Assembly (NCBI RefSeq): GCF_024178315.1
Contig: NZ_JAMZIK010000064.1
Coordinates: 1-64,000, forward strand
Length of the DNA stretch: 64,000 nt
Direction of reading: 5' to 3'
Origin: Siccirubricoccus soli
Lineage (GTDB): Bacteria; Pseudomonadota; Alphaproteobacteria; Acetobacterales; Acetobacteraceae
In this document: positions 46,466-55,247 of the stretch, piece after piece
Position numbering within the stretch: position 1 is the first letter of the stretch
Layout of the letters: each line of letters opens with the position of its first letter
The notes under the pieces: generated by a model
Seen by the model: only the letters and a program-made list of their open reading frames with translations
Databases searched by the model: none
What the model was told of the DNA's origin: nothing
Program-made: the position numbers and the translations under genes

Positions 46466-47212
46466 ATGGCGAAGCTCACCCTCTACCCCGCCATCGACCT
46501 GAAGGGCGGCCAGGTGGTCCGGCTGAAGCGCGGGGAGATGGACCAGGCCACGGTCTATGGCACGGACCCGGCAGTCCAGGCGGCCAGCTTCGCCGCCACC
46601 GGCTTCGGCTGGGTGCATGTGGTGGACCTGGACGGCGCCTTCGCCGGCCGCCCCGCCAATGCCGCGGCGGTGCAGGCCATCCTCGCCGCCGTGCAGGACG
46701 TCCCCGGGGGTGTCAAGGTGCAGCTCGGCGGCGGCATCCGCAGCATGGCGACCGCCGAGGCCTGGCTGGCCAGCGGCGTCAGCCGCATCATCCTCGGCTC
46801 GGCCGCGGTGAAGGACCCGGAGTTCGCCCTGCAAGCCTGCCGCGCCTGGCCCGGCCGGGTGGCCCTCGGGATCGACGCCAAGGGCGGCATGGTGGCGACC
46901 GAGGGCTGGGCCGAGGTCAGCACCCTGCCGGCCGAGAGCGTCGCCAAGCGCTTCGAGGATGCCGGCGCGGCCGCCATCATCTACACCGACATCGACCGGG
47001 ACGGGATGCTGGGCGGGGTGAATGTCGAGGCCACCCTGGCCCTGGCCCGGGCGGTGAAGCTGCCGGTCATCGCCTCGGGCGGCGTGGCCTCGCTGGCGGA
47101 TCTCGAAGCCCTGGCGGCCGTCGCGGCGGAGGGGATCGAGGGCGTGATCATCGGCCGCGCCCTCTATGACGGGCGGGTGGACCCCAGGGCGGCGCTGGCG
47201 CTGGCGGGATAG
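46466..47212 (+). CDS. hisA: Phosphoribosylformimino-5-aminoimidazole carboxamide ribotide isomerase
   Basis: A 248-residue TIM-barrel isomerase of histidine synthesis. [21 protein letters not shown] holds the N-terminal catalytic Asp; the half-barrel repeat is seen in [19 protein letters not shown] and [18 protein letters not shown], with the second Asp in [13 protein letters not shown]. Starts 8 bases after the GNAT stop. Confidence 0.97.
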   Translation: MAKLTLYPAIDLKGGQVVRLKRGEMDQATVYGTDPAVQAASFAATGFGWVHVVDLDGAFAGRPANAAAVQAILAAVQDVPGGVKVQLGGGIRSMATAEAWLASGVSRIILGSAAVKDPEFALQACRAWPGRVALGIDAKGGMVATEGWAEVSTLPAESVAKRFEDAGAAAIIYTDIDRDGMLGGVNVEATLALARAVKLPVIASGGVASLADLEALAAVAAEGIEGVIIGRALYDGRVDPRAALALAG

Positions 47213-47376
47213 GTCGGCATCGGGGACCTTGCCCCCAAAACCCCGTCCGGGTTTCCGGCCCACCGCTTACCCCCTTGAGCACCGCCAGGAAGCGGTATTC
47301 GGTCAGCGGGCGTTCCATTGGCGTCGGTCACGGCCCGGGGTTAGGCTCCCTCCAGCCTGTCAGGGGGAAACGTCCC

Positions 47377-48156
47377 ATGCGAATGCCCGTCCTCGCCCGC
47401 CGCGCCCTGCTCGCGGCGCTCCTCGTTGCCGCGCCGCTCCTCGCCCAGGCCGCCGAGCTCGTCGTCATGACCTCCGGCGGGTTCGACGCCGCCCTCGGCA
47501 AGCTCGCCCCGCAATTCGAGGCCGCGACCGGCCACCGCATCACCATCGTCCGCGGCTCCTCCATGGGCGTCTCGCCCACCGCCATCCCGGCGCGGCTGCA
47601 GAAGGGCGAAACGGCGGACGTCGTCATCCTCGCCGCCCCGGCGCTGGACCAGCTCGTCGCCGCCGGCCATGTCGTCCCCGGCAGCCGCACCGACCTGGTG
47701 GAATCGACCATCGGCATGGTGGTCCGCGCCGGCGCCCCGCGGCCGGACATCTCCACCGTGGAGGCGTTCCGCCGCACCCTGCTGGAGGCGAAATCCATCG
47801 GCTATTCCGCCAGCGCCTCCGGCACCTACCTCTCCAACGAGCTCTTCGCCCGGCTCGGCGTGGCCGAGCAGGTGATGCCGAAGGCGGTCCGCGTCGTCAC
47901 CGACCGCGTCGCCAGCCGCGTCGCCCGCGGCGAGCTGGAGATCGGCTTCCAGCAGGTGAGCGAGCTGCTGCCGGAACCCGGCACCGATTTCGTCGGCGAG
48001 ATCCCGCGCGAAACCCAGCAGGTGACGATCTTCGCCGCCGGCCTCGCGGCGAAGTCGCAGCAACCGGAGCTGGCGCGGCAGCTCATCGCCTTCCTGCACG
48101 GGCCGGAGGCGCGGCCGACCATCGCCGCCACCGGGCTGATCCCGCTGCCACGCTGA
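47377..48156 (+). CDS. Periplasmic substrate-binding protein, ModA-like
   Basis: A 259-residue exported binding protein: signal peptide LARRALLAALLVAAPLLAQA, then the type 2 PBP pattern LVVMTSGGFDAALGKLAPQFEAATG, LQKGETADVVILAAPALDQLVAAGHV and IGYSASASGTYLSNELFARLGV. It resembles molybdate-binding ModA-like proteins, but those short oxyanion-binding motifs are not certain. GGGGGAAA lies just before ATG 47377. It stands between hisA and hisF with no transporter genes, an odd place. Confidence 0.85.
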   Translation: MRMPVLARRALLAALLVAAPLLAQAAELVVMTSGGFDAALGKLAPQFEAATGHRITIVRGSSMGVSPTAIPARLQKGETADVVILAAPALDQLVAAGHVVPGSRTDLVESTIGMVVRAGAPRPDISTVEAFRRTLLEAKSIGYSASASGTYLSNELFARLGVAEQVMPKAVRVVTDRVASRVARGELEIGFQQVSELLPEPGTDFVGEIPRETQQVTIFAAGLAAKSQQPELARQLIAFLHGPEARPTIAATGLIPLPR

Positions 48157-48272
48157 CGGCGGGGCAATGGCGCGGCAACATCGCTTGACCTCGCCGCGCA
48201 TCCCCGCCATGGGGGCCGCCCCCCTTACCCCTTTGGCGCGTCCCAGGCGCGCCCCGCCGGAGGGCCCCTGCG

Positions 48273-49046
48273 ATGCTCGCGCTGCGCGTCATCCCCTGCC
48301 TCGACGTCAAGGACGGCCGCGTCGTCAAGGGCGTGAATTTCGTCGCGCTGCGCGATGCCGGGGATCCGGTGGAGCAGGCCCGCGCCTATGACCGGGAGGG
48401 CGCCGACGAGATCACCTTCCTCGACATCGGCGCGACGCATGAAAACCGGGACACGATGTATGACGTCGTCTCCCGCACCGCCGCCGAGGTGTTCATCCCG
48501 CTGACCGTCGGCGGCGGGGTGCGCAGCGTGGAGGATTGCCGCCGCCTGCTGCTGGCCGGCGCCGACAAGGTCAGCATCAACAGCGCCGCGGTGGCGGAGC
48601 CGGAACTCGTCACCCGCGCGGCGGAGGCCTTCGGCAGCCAGGCCATCGTCGTCGCGGTGGACGCGCGGCAATCCGCACCGGGGCGGTGGGAGGTCTTCAC
48701 CCATGGCGGCCGCCGCGGCACCGGGATCGATGCGGTGCAATGGGCCGCCCGCATGGCCGCCGCCGGCGCCGGGGAGCTCCTGCTGACCAGCATGGACCGG
48801 GACGGCACCAAATCCGGCTTCGACCTGGAGCTGCTGCGGGCCGTCCGCGCCACCGTGCCGGTGCCCATCATCGCCTCGGGCGGCGTCGGCAGCGTGCAGC
48901 ATTTCGTCGAGGGGGCGAGGGCCGGGGCCAGCGGGTTGCTCGCCGCCAGCGTATTCCATTATGGCGAGTTCCGGATCGGGGATGCCAAGGCGGCACTGGC
49001 CTCCGCCGGCCTGCCGGTGCGGCCGCTGCCGGCGGAGGCCGCCTGA
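48273..49046 (+). CDS. hisF: Imidazole glycerol phosphate synthase, cyclase subunit
   Basis: A 257-residue TIM-barrel cyclase that uses the ammonia channelled from His[20 protein letters not shown] has the catalytic Asp, [14 protein letters not shown], and [19 protein letters not shown] match the family; the second Asp is in [21 protein letters not shown] site lies 9 bases before ATG 48273. hisE starts on the base after its stop. Confidence 0.97.
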   Translation: MLALRVIPCLDVKDGRVVKGVNFVALRDAGDPVEQARAYDREGADEITFLDIGATHENRDTMYDVVSRTAAEVFIPLTVGGGVRSVEDCRRLLLAGADKVSINSAAVAEPELVTRAAEAFGSQAIVVAVDARQSAPGRWEVFTHGGRRGTGIDAVQWAARMAAAGAGELLLTSMDRDGTKSGFDLELLRAVRATVPVPIIASGGVGSVQHFVEGARAGASGLLAASVFHYGEFRIGDAKAALASAGLPVRPLPAEAA

Positions 49047-49568
49047 ATGCCGAAGAGCCCGAAGAAGAAAGCCACCAAGACGGCCCGCCTGCCGATGCCG
49101 GTGGCGGTGCCCGCCCCGCCGGTGAAGGCCAAGGCGAAGAAGCCGCCGAAATCCGTCCGGTCAGTGGAGAAGCGCATCCTGAAGCCGCTCGACATCGCCG
49201 CCGCCGGCGGCGACGCCACGGTGCTGGACCGGCTGTGGCAGACGGTGGAGCAGCGGCGCCTATCCGGCGACGTGAACCATTCCCATTCCGCCCGGCTGAT
49301 GGCACGCGGCACCGCCAAGGTGGCGCAGAAGCTGGGCGAGGAAGCGGTGGAATGCGTCATCGAGGCGACGCAGGGCCACCGTGCCGAGACGATCCTGGAG
49401 AGCGCCGATTTGCTCTACCACCTGGTGGTGGTCTGGGTGGATGCCGGGATCAAGCCGGAGGAAGTCTGGGCGGAGCTGCAGCGGCGCGAGGGCATCAGCG
49501 GCATCGCCGAGAAGGCGGCGCGGCCGAAGGGGATCGTCCGGGCGGCCAGGACGACGAAGCTGCCGTGA
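49047..49568 (+). CDS. hisE: Phosphoribosyl-ATP pyrophosphatase, with basic N-terminal extension
   Basis: HisE hydrolyses phosphoribosyl-ATP in step 2 of histidine synthesis. The enzyme core begins near residue 50 ([12 protein letters not shown]) and has [22 protein letters not shown] and [24 protein letters not shown]. The total of 173 residues exceeds the usual about 105 because the first 45 residues are a Lys/Pro-rich tail ([16 protein letters not shown]). The tail's base use matches the rest, so it may be a genuine disordered tail or a too-early start. Ends the his cluster. Confidence 0.93.
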   Translation: MPKSPKKKATKTARLPMPVAVPAPPVKAKAKKPPKSVRSVEKRILKPLDIAAAGGDATVLDRLWQTVEQRRLSGDVNHSHSARLMARGTAKVAQKLGEEAVECVIEATQGHRAETILESADLLYHLVVVWVDAGIKPEEVWAELQRREGISGIAEKAARPKGIVRAARTTKLP

Positions 49569-49573
49569 GAGAA

Positions 49574-49740
49574 TGGGGCTCCGCCCCCATACCCCCGCCG
49601 GGGAGGGGCCCCCTCCCCGGACCCCGGTGTGAGGCGGCAGGCTGAACCGGCAAACTCGGACCGGGGCCCGGGGCCAGGTCCTGGCCCCGGCGGGAGTGCA
49701 GAGGGCAGAGCCCTCTGCCAGGGCGTGGGGCAGCGCCCCG
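49574..49740. repeat. Family B elements in head-to-head pair, copies B2a and B2b
   Basis: Between convergent hisE and gshB. Copy B2a starts about 6 bases after the hisE stop: GGGGC-type first module, core CCGGGGAGGG (49598-49607) with CCCTCCCCGG (49611-49620) around GCC, then ACCCCGGTGTGAG. Copy B2b runs the other way from just after the gshB stop: core CCGGGGCCAG (49668-49677) with CTGGCCCCGG (49681-49690) around GTC. Each copy thus follows its own gene's stop. Confidence 0.75.
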
Positions 49741-49741
49741 C

Positions 49742-50686
49742 CTACCGCTTCGCCTCGATCGCGTCCCAGATCGCCCCGGCCAGGTTCACCCCGTCGAAGC
49801 GCGCGATCTCCTGCAGCCCGGTGGGCGAGGTCACGTTGATCTCGGTCAGGTAGCCGCCGATCACGTCGATGCCGACGAAGATCATGCCGCGCGCCTTCAG
49901 CTCCGGCCCGATCCGCTCGCAGATCTCCTTCTCCCGGTCGGTCAGCGTGGTCCGCTCCGGCCGGCCGCCGACATGCATGTTGCTGCGCGCCTCGCCCTCC
50001 GCCGGCACGCGATTGATGGCGCCCATGGCCACGCCATCCACCAGGATGATCCGCTTGTCGCCCTTGCGCACCTCCGGCACGTAGCGCTGCACCATCAGCG
50101 GTTCGCGGCTCCGCTCGGTGAACATCTCGACCAGGCTGTTCAGGTTGGAATCGCCGGGCTTGAGGTGGAACACCCCGGCGCCGCCATTGCCGAACAGCGG
50201 CTTGATGATGATGTCGCCGTGCTTCTCGCGGAATTTCAGGATCTGCCGGCGGTCCGCCGTCACCAGCGTCTCCGGCATCAGCTCCGGGAAATGCAGGACG
50301 AAGAGCTTCTCCGGCGCGTTCCGCACGCTGGCCGGGTCGTTCACCACCAGGGTCCTGGGGTGGATGTGCTCCAGCAGGTGGGTGGCCGTGATGTAGGCCA
50401 TGTCGAAGGGCGGATCCTGGCGCATCAGCACCACGTCGCAGCTGGCGAGGTCGAGCTCCAGCGCCTCGCCGAACTGCCAATGGGCGCCGTATTTGCGCTC
50501 CACCGTCACCGGCTCCGCCTGGGCGATGAGCCTGCCGCCGGTCAGGGCCAGGTCCCGGACATGGTAGTGGAACAGCGTATGGCCGCGCGCCTGGGCTTCC
50601 AGCATCAGGGCGAAGGTGCTGTCGGCGTCGATGTTGATGGACTGGATCGGGTCCATCTGGACCGCGACGCGGAGGGCTCGGGACAT
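49742..50686 (-). CDS. gshB: Glutathione synthetase
   Basis: A 314-residue ATP-grasp ligase joining gamma-glutamylcysteine and glycine. [21 protein letters not shown] gives the family start; [44 protein letters not shown] and [12 protein letters not shown] form the nucleotide and metal site. ATG 50686 opens directly. gshA is not in the window. Downstream lies repeat B2b. Confidence 0.96.
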   Translation of the reverse strand: MSRALRVAVQMDPIQSINIDADSTFALMLEAQARGHTLFHYHVRDLALTGGRLIAQAEPVTVERKYGAHWQFGEALELDLASCDVVLMRQDPPFDMAYITATHLLEHIHPRTLVVNDPASVRNAPEKLFVLHFPELMPETLVTADRRQILKFREKHGDIIIKPLFGNGGAGVFHLKPGDSNLNSLVEMFTERSREPLMVQRYVPEVRKGDKRIILVDGVAMGAINRVPAEGEARSNMHVGGRPERTTLTDREKEICERIGPELKARGMIFVGIDVIGGYLTEINVTSPTGLQEIARFDGVNLAGAIWDAIEAKR

Positions 50687-50780
50687 TGGCGGTCTTCCCC
50701 GGAGGGTTGTCGCACCGTTGCTGCCATGCCCTCGGGGCGAACGCCAGGGGTCGCCGCCATGTCGCCGATTGGGTTCTGAA

Positions 50781-50860
50781 CTCAGACCGGGGTCCGGGGC
50801 CAGATCCTGGCCCCGGCGGGGGTTGCAGGGGGCAGAGCCCCCTGCTGGGAGGTCCGGGGG
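50781..50860 (-). repeat. Family B palindromic element, copy B3
   Basis: On the reverse strand it begins about 5-25 bases after the FTR1 stop: a CAGGGGGC-type first module, then the core CCGGGGCCAG (50794-50803) with CTGGCCCCGG (50807-50816) around ATC, then ACCCCGGTCTGAG. Same 10-base arms and 3-base loop as the other copies. Confidence 0.7.
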
Positions 50861-50863
50861 CCG

Positions 50864-51658
50864 CTACTCCGCCGCCGCCGGAGCCGAGCCCGCCGCCGGC
50901 ACTGCCCGCCGCGCCAGCAGCAACACCGCCCCCGCCAGTACCAGCATCGCCGCCTGGGCTGCGATTCCCTGCCAGCTCGGCGAGACGCCGATATCCACCA
51001 CCCAGTCGGGCAGCTCCGCCGGGTCGAAGCCGACCATCGCCTGTTCCTGGAATTCCTGGATGGCGGCGCCGACCATGCGCGCGGCCATGAACAGCAGGAA
51101 GACCGAGGTGGCCTTGAACAGCGGCCCGAGCGGCAGCCGCACCGCCGCCCGGTTCAGCACCACCCACAGCACGGCGAGCCCCAGCGAGGCCGCCAGCAGC
51201 CCGGCCAGGATGCCGCCCCAGCCGCCATCCTGCGCCATGGCGGCAAGGAAGAGGATGGTCTCCGCCCCCTCCCGGAACACGGCCAGGAAGCTGATGGTGC
51301 CGATGGCGATGGCGACGCGCCTGGCGGCCAGCGCCGCCTCCGCCTGGCGCTGCAGCGCCTGCTTCCAGCCCCGCGGGTCGGAGCGCTGCCAGAGCCAGCC
51401 GCCGGTCCACAGCATGAACGCGGCGGCGATCAGGCAGGTGATGCCCTCCACCGTGTCGTCATGCACCCCGTCACGCCAGAGGATGTAGCCGAGGGCAGTC
51501 GCCAGGCTGGCCAGCAGGCCGAGGCCGGCGCCGCCCCAGAGGGCGCCGATCCGCTCCGGCGCCAAGCGGCGCAGCAGGGCGGCCAGGGCGGCGAGGACCA
51601 GGATGGCTTCCAGCCCTTCCCGCAGCAGGATCAGGGCGGCTTCGACGGCGTTCGACAT
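50864..51658 (-). CDS. FTR1-family iron permease
   Basis: A 264-residue inner-membrane protein with about seven helices and the two iron-binding motifs of the Ftr1/EfeU family: REGLEA (near residue 15) and REGAET (near residue 125). The family imports ferric iron, usually with EfeO/EfeB partners, which are absent here, so it may work alone or with distant genes. ATG 51658 is chosen over GTG 51664 as the start of the first helix. A Fur-box-like site lies about 25 bases upstream, fitting iron control. Confidence 0.92.
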   Translation of the reverse strand: MSNAVEAALILLREGLEAILVLAALAALLRRLAPERIGALWGGAGLGLLASLATALGYILWRDGVHDDTVEGITCLIAAAFMLWTGGWLWQRSDPRGWKQALQRQAEAALAARRVAIAIGTISFLAVFREGAETILFLAAMAQDGGWGGILAGLLAASLGLAVLWVVLNRAAVRLPLGPLFKATSVFLLFMAARMVGAAIQEFQEQAMVGFDPAELPDWVVDIGVSPSWQGIAAQAAMLVLAGAVLLLARRAVPAAGSAPAAAE

Positions 51659-51681
51659 GGTCACCTGTGGCTTGTCTGCAA

Positions 51682-51700
51682 GTGCGAATGATTCTCAACT
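51682..51700 (-). promoter_or_regulatory. Fur-box-like operator upstream of FTR1
   Basis: Read on the reverse strand, AGTTGAGAATCATTCGCAC resembles Fur-type boxes (GAGAATCATT half near the GATAATGATAATCATTATC consensus, with an inverted-repeat centre). It lies about 25 bases before the FTR1 start in a region visibly richer in A and T than its surroundings. I could not score it against a matrix. Confidence 0.6.
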
Positions 51701-51755
51701 ACCTTAGCGCCGGTCCCTGCCCCTGTCGCGTGACATCCCGCTCATGCCCCGGCTA

Positions 51756-53186
51756 TCAGGCGGGCAAGGTCACCAGCGCCACCAGCCCGGCCCCCGGCCG
51801 GTTGCGCAGCACCACATCGCCGCCATGGCCGCGCAGGATGTTGCGGGCGATGGGCAGGCCGAGGCCGGTGCCGCCGGTCTCCCGGTTGCGGCTGCCCTCC
51901 AGCCGCCGGAAGGGCTGGAACACCGCCTCCAGCTCCCCCGGCGGAATCCCGGGGCCCGTATCCTCGATGCGGATCTGGATGGGCAGGCCGGGAGCGGCGG
52001 GGGGCAGCAGCGTCACCTGGGCGCTGCCGCCATAGGCCAGCGCATTGCCGATGAGATTGGCCAGCGCCCGCTTCATCGCCACCGGGCGCGCCTGCACCAC
52101 CAGCCGCTCCGCCCCGGCGAAGCTCAGCGCCTCCGCCATGTCCGGTCGCGCATCCGCCGCCTCGTCCAGCACGGTGCGGCAGAGCGCGGCGAGGTCGAGG
52201 GCGGTGGTCGGCTCGGTCGCGGAATCGTCCCGGGCGAAGGCGAGGGTCGCGGCCACCATCGCCTCCATCTCCTCGAGATCGGCCAGCATCTTCCGCCGCT
52301 GCTCGTCATCCTCCATGAACTCGGCCCGCAGCCGCAGCCGGGTGATGGGCGTGCGCAGATCATGGCCGATGGCGGCCAGCATCTGCGTCCGGTCGCCGAC
52401 GAAGCGGCGGATACGCTCCGCCATGGTGTTGAAGGCGCGCGCCGCGGTCGCCACCTCGCTCGGCCCGGCCTCCGGCAAGGGCGGCGCGTTCACGTCGCGG
52501 CCCAGCCGGTCGGCCGCCTCCGCCAGCACCCTGACCGGCCGGGTCAGCCGCCGCGTCGCCCACCAGATCAGCAGCCCGCCCGCCAGGGTCATGGCCAGGA
52601 AGGCGATGAGGAAGGTCTCGGAATGCCAGGGCCGCGGCGGCGGCAGCAGGATATGGAGGTTGAGCCACTCCCCGCTCGGCAGGCGGAGGGAGACAAGGAA
52701 TTCCGGAGAGCCCGGCCCGCCCCAGGAGGTGATGACGTCGCGCGGCCGGAAGCGCGGCGGGCCGAGGCCGATGACATCCAGCCGCAGCATGCCGATGATG
52801 GGCGGCGGCAGGGGCGGCAGGTCGCGCCGGGCCCGCGGCGCATCGTCCAGCGTCACCTGCAGCCCTTGGGGCATCTCCAGCTCGGCCAGCATCTGCTGCC
52901 GCCGCTCCGGCGGCGCCAGGATGACGGTGCGCCAGGCGCTGATGGCGCGGGCCGAGATCTCCCGCCCCTGGGAGAAACGCTGCAGATCGACGCGGTCCAG
53001 CGCATGGATCGTCAGCCCCAGCGCCTGGATGACGGTGAGGGAGAGCAGCAGGACGAGCGAGGTGCGGCCGGCCAGGCTCTGCGGCCAGAGCCGCGGCAGC
53101 CGCCAGGGGGCAGGCGGCGCGGGAGACCCCTCCGGGCGCCCCTCCCGCGCGGCCCCGCTCGCCTCCCGCCCGGAGGCGGCGTTCAA
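51756..53186 (-). CDS. EnvZ-like sensor histidine kinase
   Basis: A 476-residue membrane kinase: helix 1 about residues 44-62 (LVLLLSLTVIQALGLTI), a periplasmic domain of about 130 residues, helix 2 (FLIAFLAMTLAGGLLIWWAT), then HAMP, the H box AAIGHDLRTPITRLR with the phospho-His, N box LANLIGNALAYG, and G boxes DTGPGIPPGE and GTGLGLPIA. The start appears to be TTG 53186, which overlaps the regulator's stop as TTGA; the common coupling sequence is ATGA, so this is a start-codon oddity. The input signal is unknown. Confidence 0.92.
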   Translation of the reverse strand: MNAASGREASGAAREGRPEGSPAPPAPWRLPRLWPQSLAGRTSLVLLLSLTVIQALGLTIHALDRVDLQRFSQGREISARAISAWRTVILAPPERRQQMLAELEMPQGLQVTLDDAPRARRDLPPLPPPIIGMLRLDVIGLGPPRFRPRDVITSWGGPGSPEFLVSLRLPSGEWLNLHILLPPPRPWHSETFLIAFLAMTLAGGLLIWWATRRLTRPVRVLAEAADRLGRDVNAPPLPEAGPSEVATAARAFNTMAERIRRFVGDRTQMLAAIGHDLRTPITRLRLRAEFMEDDEQRRKMLADLEEMEAMVAATLAFARDDSATEPTTALDLAALCRTVLDEAADARPDMAEALSFAGAERLVVQARPVAMKRALANLIGNALAYGGSAQVTLLPPAAPGLPIQIRIEDTGPGIPPGELEAVFQPFRRLEGSRNRETGGTGLGLPIARNILRGHGGDVVLRNRPGAGLVALVTLPA

Positions 53187-53902
53187 TTCCGGTCCACCGT
53201 CGCGGCGAGCACATAGCCGCCGCCCCGTACCGTCTTGATGAGGTTGGGGTTGCGCCCGTCATCCTCCAGCTTGCGGCGGAGGCGGGAGACGGCGACGTCG
53301 ATCGCCCGGTCGAAGGGCCCGGCCTGGCGGCCGCGCAGCAGATCCATCAGCATGTCCCGGGTCAGCACCCGGTTCGGCCGCTCCACCAGCACCTGCAGCA
53401 GCTCGTACTCGCCCCCGGTCAGCGGCACCTCCACCCCGTCCGGGTTCACCAGGCGACGGCGGGCGGGCTCCAGCATCCAGCCGGCGAAATGGATGGCCTT
53501 GGGCGGCGGCTCCTTCGGCCCCGTCCCCTCCCCGCTCGCCCGCCGCAGCACGGCGCGGATGCGGGCCAGCAGTTCCCGCGGGTTGAAGGGCTTGCCGAGA
53601 TAGTCGTCGGCGCCGAGCTCGAGGCCGACGATGCGGTCCGTCTCCTCGCTCATCGCCGTCAGCATGACGATCGGCACCTCGGCCTGGCTGCGCAGCCACT
53701 TCGCCAGGTCCAGCCCGCTCTCCCCCGGCAGCATCAGGTCCAGCACCACCAGATGGTAGCGCCCGAGCGGCCAGAGCTTCCGCGCTTCCTTGGCGTCCCG
53801 CGCGGCGGAGACGCGCATCCCCTGGCGCTCCAGGAATCTGGAGAGGAGGTCGCGGATCTCCCGGTCATCGTCGACGACCAGGATATGGGGCTGAGGTTCC
53901 AT
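53183..53902 (-). CDS. OmpR-family response regulator
   Basis: A 239-residue two-domain regulator. Receiver: HILVVDDDREIRDLLSRFLE and the phosphoacceptor Asp in VVLDLMLPGESGLDL, with LTAMSEETDRI and KPFNPRELLARIRAV; then the winged-helix domain ending VSRLRRKLEDDGRNPNLIK and TVRGGGYVL. It is followed by the sensor kinase through a four-base overlap, so they are a pair. ATG 53902 is the family start; the frame to 54070 is unmatched. Target genes are unknown. Confidence 0.95.
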   Translation of the reverse strand: MEPQPHILVVDDDREIRDLLSRFLERQGMRVSAARDAKEARKLWPLGRYHLVVLDLMLPGESGLDLAKWLRSQAEVPIVMLTAMSEETDRIVGLELGADDYLGKPFNPRELLARIRAVLRRASGEGTGPKEPPPKAIHFAGWMLEPARRRLVNPDGVEVPLTGGEYELLQVLVERPNRVLTRDMLMDLLRGRQAGPFDRAIDVAVSRLRRKLEDDGRNPNLIKTVRGGGYVLAATVDRN

Positions 53903-54097
53903 GGCCGCTGTTACATAACAATCCGGGCCGGATTTCACCTGCCTCATATTTCCCCAGGTTGCCGACTCCGCCGGCAGTAGCAGAGTGTTGCAATTCGGCA
54001 CGCCCTGGGGCTTCGCGCGGCAACATCCGGGGCCGATCTCCCCTGTGTGGCCCCGACCCATCCCCGTCAATGGGCCGATGCGCTACAGGCGGCGGGG

Positions 54098-54784
54098 ATG
54101 GATTCCCTCTCCTCCCCGCCATCCCCGCCGCCCCCCTCCTACCCCCTACCGCCGCCCTGGGCGCAGGCCGGGCTGGCGGCGCTGATCGCCGCCGATCCGG
54201 CCCTGGCGCCGATCGAGGCCGCGGCCGGCCCGCTGCCCTGGCGCACCCGCCAACCCGGCTTCCCCGGCCTGCTGCGGGCGATCTGCGGCCAGCAGATCAG
54301 CAACCAGGCGGCGGCGGCCATCTGGAAGCGCCTCGCCGCCCTGCCCGGCGCGCTGGAGCCGGCGGGGCTGCTGGCGATGGATGATGCGACGCTCTGCGGC
54401 GTCGCCGGCCTGTCCCGCCCCAAGGCGGCGCATGCGCGGTCGCTCGCCACCGCCTGCCTCGACGGCCGGCTGGATTTCGCCGCGCTGGCGGCGCTGCCGG
54501 ATGCGGAGGCGGTGCGGCGCATGGTGGCGGTGAAGGGGCTCGGTCCCTGGACCGCCGAGATCCACCTGCTGTTTGCCGAGCAGCGCCCGGACATCTTCCC
54601 GAGCGGCGACCTGGCCCTGGCAGCGAGCGCCGCGCATCTGCTGGGGCTGGAGGCACGGCCGACACCCAAACTGCTGGCGGCGATGGCGGCGGAGCGCTGG
54701 GTGCCCTGGCGCTCGCTCGCCGCGCGGCTGCTCTGGCACCATTGGCGCTTCGTCACCGGCCGGCCGGTGGTGGAGGATGGCTGA
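54098..54784 (+). CDS. DNA-3-methyladenine glycosylase II (AlkA-type, HhH-GPD)
   Basis: A 228-residue base-excision-repair glycosylase. The helix-hairpin-helix is VKGLGPWTAEIHLLFA (about 148-163), and the catalytic Asp is in FPSGDLALAASAAHL, matching the AlkA family; LRAICGQQISNQAAAAIWKRL is also typical. Removes alkylated bases such as 3-methyladenine. ATG 54098 is preferred; a GTG at 54047 would add a proline-rich tail. Convergent to none; the next gene is in the low-GC islet. Confidence 0.85.
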   Translation: MDSLSSPPSPPPPSYPLPPPWAQAGLAALIAADPALAPIEAAAGPLPWRTRQPGFPGLLRAICGQQISNQAAAAIWKRLAALPGALEPAGLLAMDDATLCGVAGLSRPKAAHARSLATACLDGRLDFAALAALPDAEAVRRMVAVKGLGPWTAEIHLLFAEQRPDIFPSGDLALAASAAHLLGLEARPTPKLLAAMAAERWVPWRSLAARLLWHHWRFVTGRPVVEDG

Positions 54785-54833
54785 CCTGCGCCCTCGCGGC
54801 GCCACGTGCTCCCGCCGCGCCCGACTGACCACC

Positions 54834-55239
54834 TCTGAATGAGAGCGGAACGGCTGCAATGGGTGGTCAGCGCAAGTTAGACGGCTGAATAAGGCTTCTT
54901 CGCAAGTGGATGCCGCGTGGACAGAGAAGGCTGAGGCAGTTTTCGCTGGGTTTCTGGTGGGCAAGGCAGGAGAGATCGGAGTAGCCCTTGCGGCGGTTCC
55001 GAATGGGACCCAGCGTCTCGACAATGGCTGGGCGTTCCACTACCAGTCTCGATCTTACGTGAAGACGAGAGCATTCTCAGAAATGCTTGCCGGGCATGGC
55101 CCAGTGGTCGTGCTCGATAATGGAAGGGTACTCGAAGGGTGTTCGCTAGATCGAACGCCATCGGACGTGCTTCAAAGATATGGCGAGCCAACCTGAACCC
55201 TTCTTGGCGGCGGGGAGAGCCGTTCCGATCCCATTCAGA
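54834..55239. repeat. Low-GC islet bounded by 22-base imperfect inverted repeats
   Basis: The left repeat at 54834-54855 reads TCTGAATGAGAGCGGAACGG followed by CT; the right one at 55218-55239 is its complement with two mismatches. They enclose about 406 bases that are visibly poorer in G+C than the flanks and contain the YrhB-like gene. At the left edge CTGACCACC and GGGTGGTCAG (about 54826-54870) form a further inverted repeat around the left copy. No transposase is inside, so if it moves it needs one in trans. Confidence 0.55.
54906..55196 (+). CDS. YrhB/Imm35-like small protein
   Basis: A 96-residue ORF from GTG 54906. WAFHYQSRSYVKTRAFSEML, AGHGPVVVLDNGRVLEGC and TPSDVLQRYGEP match the pattern of the YrhB/Imm35 family (chaperone-like or immunity proteins) by eye, not by a search. 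Codon use is AT-richer than its neighbours, suggesting recent arrival. In toxin-immunity settings this family guards against a partner toxin; no toxin lies beside it here, so it may be an orphan immunity gene or a heat-related chaperone. Confidence 0.6.
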   Translation: MDAAWTEKAEAVFAGFLVGKAGEIGVALAAVPNGTQRLDNGWAFHYQSRSYVKTRAFSEMLAGHGPVVVLDNGRVLEGCSLDRTPSDVLQRYGEPT

Positions 55240-55247
55240 GACGGCAT

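Noticed and set aside
47217-47260. Another family B repeat after hisA
   Set aside because: It has a GCCCCCAAAACCCCG fragment like copy B4a but no pairing core; too decayed to call.
54834-55239. An insertion sequence in the low-GC islet
   Set aside because: No transposase or target duplication is visible; inverted repeats alone are not enough.
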